A program made the translations under genes and the position numbers. From Hydrangea macrophylla (lineage: Eukaryota > Streptophyta > Magnoliopsida > Cornales > Hydrangeaceae), in assembly GCA_033977485.1 (NCBI GenBank), contig CM066984.1, forward strand, positions 108,471,691-108,535,690: DNA of 64,000 nt, given 5' to 3'. Shown piece after piece: positions 1-9,700 of this stretch; positions within the stretch are counted from its first letter, which is position 1; every line of letters begins with the position of its first letter. The notes beneath the pieces were generated by a model that saw only the letters and a list, made by a program, of their open reading frames with translations, had not been told where the DNA came from and did not search any database.

Positions 1-75
1 TTACCCAAATATTACTCAATTGGAGAGAGATAGAGTGTATTTGTAGAAAGTGTTAGTCACCCAAATATTACTCAA
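1..75. mobile_element. End of a foldback MITE cut by the window edge
   Basis: The segment has the GGAGAGAGATAGAGTG core and an ATTACTC end typical of the GGGTAATA-type foldback MITEs at 6389, 34665 and 38118. The phrase CCCAAATATTACTCAA occurs twice (4-19 and 60-75), so two ends or a small duplication are present. The other half lies outside the window. Confidence 0.5.
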
Positions 76-630
76 TACTTATTCAAGAAATTGAAAATAA
101 TGTGTGGCCAGATGTGTGGTTCGCATATTAACTTTTTGGCCAAATTTTTTTAAAAAAATTTATTTGCATGTATGGGTTGAGATTGGAGAGGTGTGGATAT
201 AGTGATAAAGTTATACGGGAGATGTCTCTTAATACATATTTATGAGTAGAACTGATTTTATATCACCATTTTTCAATCATAATAAATGATAACTTATTAT
301 AATTTGTTAAGCTAGATCAATGGTAGAATAATTTAAATTTGGCTAAATTAAAAAGTAAAAAAAAAAAAAAACTAAATTAATTTGGAATATACTATTACAC
401 ATATTCTTTTGTTTTTTTTTCAAGGTGAAGGGGGAGAGACGACAGAGGAGTGAGTATGACTGGGGGTGGGGGAGGTGCCTTTTCTTTTTGTTTTGTTCCC
501 TCTGGCGGGATTTGTTTTTGTGTTGTTTTGTTTTGTTTTTTGTTTTTTCTTTTTTTTTTTGGGTATTTGTATGGGGGAAGGGCCCATGGGACGTCAGGCC
601 AAGTGGTGATTTTTTTTTTTTTTTTTTTTT
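76..630. other. AT-rich spacer, no gene seen
   Basis: No splice-consistent coding frame is visible. The stretch has long A and T homopolymers (357-371, 410-420, 548-560, 610-630) and a G/T-rich patch at 425-600 whose open frames are low-complexity Phe/Gly/Trp runs. I treat those frames as chance. Confidence 0.5.
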
Positions 631-826
631 GAGTAATGTTAGATGCACTCCCAAAAGCACAATTAAATGCACAACTCTGCTTAAAAATGTTGGATCTCGT
701 GCTGAAAAATTTGTACACAAAAAGGGAGTGTGCAGGGTGTGCAAGCTTTTCAGCACAAAGTCCAATATTTTTAAGCAAGGTTGTGCATTTGATTATGCAT
801 TTAGGAGTGCATCTAGAATTATTTTT
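631..826. mobile_element. Foldback MITE in a poly-T tract
   Basis: The two halves are inverted copies over roughly 85 bp. The left starts GAGTAATGTTAGATGCACTCC and the reverse complement of the right end reads AATAATTCTAGATGCACTCC; both then run through a TTAAATGCACAACT-like stretch and GCTTAAAAAT. It sits in a T-run, so a target duplication would be poly-T and cannot be verified. It resembles the GGGTAATA foldback family. Confidence 0.75.
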
Positions 827-2810
827 TTTTTTTGATGGGACCGAGGAGAGATAGAGATCCATCTGTTGGGTTAAAAATAAAAAATAATAATAATAAAAAG
901 AAATAGCAATATGTGAGAAAAAGTTTGTGTTGGCCCAATTCCAAAGTTATTTGTATATTTGAATTGTATATGTTTCTCACAAACATAGTGATCAAAAGTT
1001 GGGTGTAATACTTATTTAAAGCATAGAAAACATAAGATGTATCTAATATTGAACTATGGACCAATAAACTAAGTCAATTCTTTTGTTTTTTTCTTAATCA
1101 AGAGTGAACCCAAGTGATTAGGCTAGTCATGATGAAATAATAATAATAATAATAATAATATTTAAAAAAAAAAAGAAAAAAAAAAAAAGAAAAAAGAACA
1201 CTTCCCCTATGACAATAAATGGACATAGAAAATTATTTGGTGTGACGAATACATTGTGAGTATGTTGACTTTTTTTACCAAATAAAATTTGACTTGCAAT
1301 AACTTATCACTTGATGTCCGTTTGGGACGATTAAAAAGTCTATGGGCTCGTATCGACAAGCACTTTATTTCAAAATGATTTGGACCATGTCTCCTTCTTC
1401 TTTTTTTGGATAAAAAAATGACAATTTAAATGACTCATTTCAAAATTTGAGATGAAGTTATTGAAAAGTGATTTCAATAAATTCAAGTTTAGCAATAATT
1501 TTGGCTTTTGAACTTCATTTGCACCCCTTTCTTTGAAATAAAACTAAAATATATATATACATATCACATGCACCATGTGCACATGTACGAGAGAAATGTG
1601 CCTGGAGCGTAGACAAACTTTGATGAGAAAAATAGTTATTTGATGTCAAAAATTGTAACCACCAAAAATTGTAATATGATGGCAAAAAAAAAAAATTTAA
1701 CCACCATTACTACAATAAAAAATAAAAAATAAAAACTAAAAAATTTGTTACGACGATTATAAATATTTGTAACATTGTGACAAAAAAAATTGTAACTACC
1801 ATGACAACAATAATTTTTTATTTTTTATTTTTATGTATGTATATATATATATATAAGATGTTGGGGAAGGTGAAGGCCGAGAGAGTGAGGGACGTGAGTC
1901 GGGTTGGAGGGAGCCGAGAGGGGGAAAGAGGAGAGAGAAAATCGAGAGAGAAAAAGGGGTCGGGGTTGGTTTTTGTGGGGTTGCCAAAGTTTTTTTTGGC
2001 GTAACTACATTTTACACCCTTCTAGTTTGCCCTTTGTGTCAATTTGGTCCCTATAGTTTAGAATGTGTCAGTTTAGTCCATATAATTTCATAAGTGTGTC
2101 AATTTAATCCCTCAAACACTTTTTGTGACAAATGTTTTACTTTTAGTGACAAAATTATTTATCACTAAATGACTTATTGAACTTATTTGACATACTTATG
2201 ATTGTTCTGTGTGTGTTTGGTGATTGCCTGTAGTCATTTGGTTGAACCTCCGAAAAACTCTGAAAATTTAAATCTCGGGTAATTGAATTTTTGACTTTTT
2301 TTTTTTTGTTTTTTTGTTTTTGCTTTTTTTTTTGTTTTTTTGGCTGAGATAATTACTTCTGACATAGTTGAAACCTCACGTATATCTTAATTTGAATAGA
2401 TTTAGATAAAATAAAGTCATATGTCTACAGTATTTGATAAATTTACTTGTAGCTGTGGTGTAGTAATCCGAAAAAATGGCTTAAATCAATTGAACCGACG
2501 GTTGACTTTTTTACTATTTTGGACCACACATAAATGTTAGTTGTCTTTATCATACGGTGTTAATAGTGTTATAGGAAGTTATGTAAAAATTTTAATTGAT
2601 TTTTAAAAATGAACACTTATTTTTTAAAAAAGAAAGGTGATAAAGGACGGAAGGAATAATAACAATACTATGAATTTCAAATTTGTATCTAAGATTTGGT
2701 TCCCTTTAGATATAACAATGAAAGCAATTCAATAATTGGAACAAAAATGATGCACCCACACAAGGAAACAAACAATATTCCACGTAAAGGGCATCTAAGT
2801 AATTTTTAAA
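827..2810. other. AT-rich intergenic DNA with transposon scraps
   Basis: No gene is seen. It contains A-rich and (TAA)n tracts (1136-1195) and a purine-rich GA block (1855-1975). At 2005-2130 lies a one-ended scrap of the MULE-type MITE whose full copy is at 40190: it has the phrases ACATTTTACACCC and TTTGGTCCCTATAGTTT. Confidence 0.5.
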
Positions 2811-2979
2811 GGAACTTGCTTCGGTACAGTTAGCTCTGTTCTGCGCAAACTGTACCTCTCACAGTTTTTACAGTATTTTTCCAAAAATGTATATATTTTT
2901 TTTAATTATGCGAACACTGGACAAACTGTGTGTGGCACAATTTGCACAATACTAAACTTAATGTATTGAAGCAAGTTCC
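2811..2979. mobile_element. Foldback MITE, probable MULE type
   Basis: The ends GGAACTTGCTTC and GAAGCAAGTTCC are perfect inverted repeats and inverted similarity continues inward for about 70 bp. It is flanked by AATTTTTAAA on the left and ATTTTTTAAA on the right, a 9-10 bp near-duplication that fits Mutator-like MITEs. Confidence 0.75.
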
Positions 2980-2999
2980 ATTTTTTAAATCTAATATGG

Positions 3000-3189
3000 A
3001 TCCCACAACTTAGAAAGAGCTCCCTCTCTTATCTGTCTCTCTCTCACTCTCCCACGTTTCACTGTGAGCAGTAAAGAAATGAATTCCCCAAATATTCCTC
3101 TAGTCAAACCCTACCCAGATCGTCCACCCCCCAATCACCCCGACAGCGACGGTCACAACGAAGGTGGCGGCTGCTCTCAGTCGTATGTA
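3000..3189 (+). pseudogene. Possible truncated 5' end of an unknown gene
   Basis: A pyrimidine-rich, leader-like stretch (3018-3062) precedes an ATG at 3079 that opens a frame with GC-rich, coding-like composition (MNSPNIPLVKPYPDRPPP...). The frame runs straight into the Stowaway-like MITE at 3190 and has no recognisable continuation. I do not recognise the product. It may be a gene remnant cut off by the MITE insertions, or a leader-like stretch with a chance frame. Confidence 0.3.
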
Positions 3190-3660
3190 CTCCCTATGTC
3201 TCATTTTGTGAGTCCACCTTTAACAATTCAACAGTTTAACTTATTAAAGGGATAAAAAAAATCTACACCTACTTTATATAATTGCCCCTAATCATTACAA
3301 CAACTTTTTAAATTTTATCTTAGTGTAGATTTCAATGAAGAGTAATTTGGAAAAGTAAGTAAAAATTATATACCAAATTAGGAAAATAGACACTAATTTT
3401 GGGAATACTTTTGCTCACCCAAAATATGGTACAATATCATTGCTTACTCAAACATCTCATTGGCCAATGCAGTGGGACTCAGGATTAAACAAATATTAAA
3501 TAATATTTGTTTAATCTTAAATCCCATTGTATTAGCTAATGGAATAATATTTGTTTAATTCTGGATCCCACTGCATTGGCCAATGGGATGCTTGGATTAG
3601 CTTTAGTATACTATTTTTTGGGTGAACAAAGATGCTCTCTTAATTTTGGGACGAAGAGTG
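3190..3660. mobile_element. Stowaway-like MITE split by a second MITE
   Basis: The left end is CTCCCTATGTCTCATTTTG. The reverse complement of the right end is CACTCTTCGTCCCAAAATTA, the usual CTCCCTCCGTC-type terminus. TA dinucleotides flank both ends (3188-3189, 3661-3662), as expected for Tc1/mariner Stowaway. The element is interrupted at 3405-3640. Its right edge is only about 20 bp upstream of the P450 TATA box. Confidence 0.75.
3405..3640. mobile_element. Foldback MITE nested in the Stowaway copy
   Basis: Long inverted repeats are seen: TGCTCACCCAAAA on the left against TTGTTCACCCAAAA (reverse complement of the right). Both arms contain CATTGGCCAATGCAGTGGGA and ATTAAACAAATATT. It is flanked by the same 11 bases TAATTTTGGGA (3394-3404 and 3641-3651), part of which is the 9-11 bp target duplication. 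MULE-type is likely. Confidence 0.8.
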
Positions 3661-3680
3661 TAATAATATTCTTCAACCAC

Positions 3681-3689
3681 TATATATTA
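3681..3689 (+). promoter_or_regulatory. TATA box of the CYP716-type gene
   Basis: TATATATTA lies 68 bp before the ATG at 3757, giving a predicted start near 3712 and a short leader of about 45 bases. All sequence from 3190 to 3660 just upstream is MITE-derived. Confidence 0.6.
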
Positions 3690-3756
3690 CGGCTTCATAT
3701 CATTCCAAGATCACACCATTATTTATCACACTAAAAAAATAGAAGGACGGAGCTAA

Positions 3757-6700
3757 ATGGAGTTTTTCTTCTTCTTCTTCATGTCATTTTTTCTGTGTCT
3801 TATAATTACTACGTTGTTCATATATTTGTTCATTTACAAACCCCAGATTCAACTTCTTATCACTACTAAGAATCATCCGACTAATAATAATGAGAAACTT
3901 CCTCTCCCTCCAGGAAGCACAGGTTGGCCTCTCATAGGTGAAACCATAGATTACATTTCAAAGTACAAAAATGGTGTTATTCATAATTTTGTAACGGATA
4001 GGATTAGCAAATACTCTTCCAATGTTTTCAAAACATCATTGCTTGGACATCCTGTTGCAATCTTATATGGCCCTGAAGGAAACAAATTCCTTTTCAATAA
4101 TGAGCGAAAGCTGGTCCAAGCTTGGACTCCACCCCATCTCGAGAAACTATTTGATCCCAAATTGAACCACGATCAAGAAGGCCTTATTAAGCTTCAAAAA
4201 ACGTTCACACATTTTATAAAGGGCACGGGTCTTCAGAAACTCATCGGTAAAATGGATTCGGTAATGATAGATCATTTGGAAACGACGTGGGATCGCGAAG
4301 AAATTATGGTTGCAATCGAGGTTAGGAAGTACACATTAAAATTGGTGCTTTTGTTGTTTTTAAGTGTTGATGATCCTAAGAAGATTGAAGAATTTTCCCT
4401 CCTATTGGATGATTTGAGAGCTGGGATCACTTCACTGCCAGTTAATTTGCCAGGTACAACTTATAATCGCGGCATCAGAGCATCAAAGTTGATGATTGAG
4501 GTGATTACAGATATCATGAAGCAGCGAAAGATTGATATTTTAGAAAAGACAGAGTCACCAACACAAGATCTGTTGTACCACATGCTTCTAACAAACGGTG
4601 CGAACGGCCAGTTTCTGGAAGATTATGACGTTGCCATCACTATTCAAAGTTTTATATTTGCAGGCTTCGACAATCTAAATACTACATTGACGTTCATTAC
4701 AAAGTACCTGGCTGAGCTTCCTCATGTGTACGATGAGGTCCTACGAGGTAAGAAGGAAACAACACACTACTCCTAAATTTTTCTTGATGATTACTTAATT
4801 AGATAGTATCTTTGTTAACTTTCATATCATGATCCTAAATTAGCTAGTGTTATTGAGTTATTAACCCACTGTCTTGGCTATCAGGAGCCACTAAGCCATG
4901 TCATTAGATGTGTCAATTGGGTCGGGTTGGTCCGATCCGCTTTTTTGGGCTAAAAGCCCGGCCCTACCTGCTAGGCCCGGTTCACATACCCCGGGTCGTG
5001 GTGGACACCCATCCTTCCGTCCATGGCCCAACCCGGCCCGAAATGAAGAAAAAGCCCGGCCCGGTCCAGCCCAAAGCCTGTCACTACCCACTCCAAAAAT
5101 TGAAGAAAGTCCACTAGCCCGTCCAGCCCGGCCCGATGTCTGGCCCGCTAGGCCCAGGCCACCAATACGGGGCGGACACACCCCCTCCACTCCCAAGCCC
5201 TGTCCGGCCCGGCCCGATGTCTTTATGGCTGGATGTCAAAATCAATTCAACCAAAAAGGTTTGGGATAATTATATTTCAATCAATTTTTTTTTGAATAAA
5301 ATTTAAATATTAATTTATTACTTTTTTAAAATTAAGAAAAATATCAACAAAAATCATTAGAAAATTAAAAAGTCACCACCAAAATTAAAAAAAAAACAAT
5401 TTTTGAATTGTTATTTTGTGTTTTAGTGTATTTTATATTTTCAACGCTGTAAACTTGCACCATAACGTTGTGATGATTGCTCCCAATATTTGAAAGACTT
5501 GCTCTTGACGTTTGAAGAGTTGCATCCGACTTTGAAACGAGTTACTCCTTACGTTTAAAAGAGTTGCTCCCAAACGTTTCGTATAGTTGCTCCCAATATT
5601 TTAAAGAGTTGTTCCACAATGTCATGCAAAATTTGACAACTTTTTATCTTACAAAAAAGTTGATAATTTTTTAATTTAGAAAAACACTAGATTGACTTTT
5701 AAATTCTATACAAAAAGTTTACTGAAATTTAATTATCCCAAAAGATTAAGGGACTACATGGAAAAGCATAAAATAGGACTTGTTTCGGTCAAAGTTCATT
5801 TTTTATTTGGTTCTTGTGAGAACCTAATTTGGTAAGTGTCTATTTCTTATGGAAAATGCTAGACTCACACAGTGAATCACACACTTTTTTTACACACAGC
5901 TTTAAATGTTTGTACCATGTGCTGTATAAGTGGGGCAGAAAAAAGTAAAAAAAATTTAAACAGCACAAGGTACAAATATTTAAAGTTGTGTGTGAAAAAA
6001 GTGTGTGATTCACTGTGTGGATCTAGTATTTTCCATTTCTTACATAGGAGTCTATGCACAGTTTAATTAATTTCTTAGAATAAGTTTTCTGTCAAACCAA
6101 CATACACCTGGTTCTCACAAGAATCAGATAAAAAAGTAGACTTGGACTGAACCAGATCATATTTTGGATATTCTCAAACAAGCCCTAGGTTAGAATGATT
6201 AAGTTGAATATTTTAGAGAAGTCTAGAAAATCTTAGGGAATGAGCTTTCGAAACAAGAAGTCCATTTACGGAAGTCAAAATTAATTTGATGATGTTTTAT
6301 TTTTGACTTTTTGATGAAAAGTGTATCTTGAGAATGCCCTATTCAAAAATTCAAAGATCTTGACTTTTTAAAACCATGATTTTATACTGGGTAATACTTG
6401 AGACACAACTAAATACACAATTTTTTAGACACAACTTAGTTAATGTATCTATCTCTCTTCTGTATTACTGTGGAGTCTAGTGACATTACAGGAAAGAAAT
6501 AAACACATTATTTGAGTTGTATCCCAAAGATTATATGTTTAGATGTGTCCCAATTTTTACTCTTTTATACTGCACTAGAAGTCAACAATCTTTATTATAC
6601 ACACAACTTTTTTTGCCGTACTTCAGAAATCAATGGCATCCTTATCCAAATCCCGTAATTAATTTACGTATTCTAACCAATAGACATATTTTTTATATTG

Positions 6701-9700
6701 ATGAAAATGAGACGTTTCCATTCGTCTTCTCCTCTTGTTTTTTTCAATCTGGAGTACCTAGTAATATCAACTCCATAACTCGAATACATGGAAACTTAGT
6801 TTTAATTAATCCTTATGTTATTTCAATAGGGAGTTAAAAGTTTTATACTTAAAAAATATTATTGTTATCGAAAATAGTATATTGACTGCGTATATAAATC
6901 TGAAAAAGCACAACAAATACTTCAAAATAAATAAACAAAACTTGGAACACATGCAGAAATAGGACAATAGATCAAGTAACGAATTGCGTTTGCTCTTCTT
7001 AAGATAATTGTACCTTGCATTAGTGCTCACAGATTTGTGGCATTTGTTCCAAGGATACAACGATATCCCTTTTACTATAGAAGCACTTCAAATAGTAAAG
7101 TTCTAGCAAACCATGTTGATACTTGTACTTAATCAGACATTGACACTGAGTATATGGATCAAAAGCTAGTACAATCGTTAAATGAAATGAATGGAGAATG
7201 ACGTTTATATAGATTGCAAAGAGATTGTTCGTCAATAGTTACCACCCTTTGAAAGGAGACTGTCACAAACATTAATTCGAGTAAGGGACTGTTCGACACA
7301 TTCCATATACTACACTAAAATCCAATTTATCATTGAATTTTCCAACAATCCCCTACATGAATAAAAATTGTCTGTATAACATGCAAAAACAAATGTAGAT
7401 ACTAGAGAGAGTACAATGGAAGGATAGTGCATCAATAGAGGTAGCTTGTGGGGCTTTGAAACTTCCGTAGTGAAAAACTATCAGATTTACTGAGTTAAAT
7501 AGTGAAAGCGGTGTCTTGTACTTTTCCAGGCTTTGATGTGAACCTACACAATAGAACTCAAACAGTGTCTTTCCAAACACATTTGGTTATCACGGTTGTG
7601 TTCATTTTGGCCATGAACAACTCCTGGATTCATGAGTGCTCTAAAGAATTCAGCCTTAAAATTCTCATAGAAGCGGCCCCCTTTCACACTCACATAGGTG
7701 ATTACTTATTAAGACTATTCTGCCATATCCCACTTGGATATCTAAGGTATAAGAATTATTAAAAGTATAGCTCATCCGATCCACGCTGTAGTCAACAATG
7801 TTTTCATCATAGAAATGGGTAGGAGTGTTGAACTCCACAGTAAATCTACAACTAGGGGTGTAACTCGGGCAGGACCCAAAGGGTTTTGGCTCTGTCTAAG
7901 CCCAAGCCCGAATTCAAGCAGTCTGCCCAAGCCCGAGCCCGACATAAACCCGAACTTCTCAACCCAAGCCCGGTTTGTGAATTAGTACTACAACCCGAGC
8001 CTAAGCCCGAGCATTAAGCTAGAATTGCAAATTTTTTTTTTTGGGTGCAAACCGATTTTTAGTATACAAACAACAATATGTAGAGTATCAAATCTTTTTC
8101 TTTTCTTTCCTTTTTTTTTTAAGATTTGAGAAATAACATTCATCTATTAATTTAGTGCTAGAATAACATCTAATAGTGTATTATTAACACTAAAAAATAC
8201 TAGATTATAATGTCAAAAATAATACATAAATAGAATTCGAGCTCGGGCTCGGGCTCCACGGGTTAGCAAAATTCTGCCCAAGCCCGGCTCGAATTAAATT
8301 CGGGCTTGTATTTTTCTGCCTAAGCCCGTCCATGGTGAAAGTACCACGAGCCCAAGCCCAATAATTTTCGGGCCCGAGTTGACAACAGGTGGACCCGCCC
8401 GAGTTGCACCCCTATCTACAACTACATATAATTTAGTTGTCCCTTTTGAACCTAAAAATTGGGATCTCCAATTAGTTAGATTGTGTTTTTACTATGTCTG
8501 ACTCTTTATTTATAGATTTTAATCCCATTCTCCTCGATCGATGAATCGCAAACTTGATTTGTTGTCAAACCTTTTTGGTAAGCGGATTCACAACATATTT
8601 CTTTGACTTTTCCTGACGAGTAGAATTAACTGCATTCGAGAGCAATTACTTTACGGTATTATGACTACGACGACTATGTCAAGATTTGCTGTCATAGTAC
8701 TATGTGCCCTTCTAATCGCTGATTGTTATTCGCAATGCACATAGAGTGCAGTGGAGGCATAGGTTTTGGTCAATTTCGAATATCCTCTAAGAACTGCCGA
8801 AGTCACTCTAATTCCTCTTCTGCTTTATTTAAGGCAATAGATTAACTTTCCAATGAACATGGCAATACATGTCTTGTATAGAGGATTTCCAAGATGCACA
8901 TTTAACTCCAATGGTGAAGACTTGACCACTTTTGGATTTTGATTCTTTTGAATCAAGCTGAATATCCAATTTGTAGATGTTTCCTTCTAGCACTACTACT
9001 GGGTATCTTGTGCATGCATTCCAAGTTTAGGGTGTATCTCAAATATTCAAGAATCTTAACTATTGCCTTCTAGTGGTATACTCCTAAATTCGATCTTCTA
9101 TATCTACTCAATTTGCTGATTGAGTATACTCGATCAGTTTTCTAACTAAGTAAGCTGTATAGCCTATATTCAGTTGAGTGCAATTCACGACATGTATTGG
9201 ATTACCAATTAAACATGATCATATCTTAAATAGAGATATTCTGCTATTGGTACCTATAGACAATTATATAATTGTGCTCATTGGACTATGATCGAACTTG
9301 TCAAAGAGACTAGATAGTAGTACACCTAAATCTTTTATGTCAAGTTTACCGTTAACATTTTCATGATAATCTTAAGCGTGTCATTTTTTGCCTCCGCAAT
9401 TTGCATATCACTTGACTCTTGGGTTATCTCCAAGGTTCCCCCATAGAAATAAAATTTATGAGCATAACGAATTTCACAAAATAAATGAAGTATGCTCAAA
9501 ACCTCAACAATTTCACTAAGAGAAATTAAGTGTAATCAAATTCTCTGTACTTATTAAAAACTAATGAATTGTAAAAATTATTCGTAGGTATTTCAACATA
9601 CATCTACCCCCACATTATAAAAATTATTCGTATGTTTTTCAACATACATGTACCTCCACATTTGTAAGTACAAGTGATTAAGAGCATTTTTATCACTACC

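Noticed and set aside
4898..5269. Long open frames on both strands in the GC-rich patch, Pro/Arg/Gly-rich
   Set aside because: The frames follow from repeated GGCCCG words, occur on both strands, and lie in a spliced intron.
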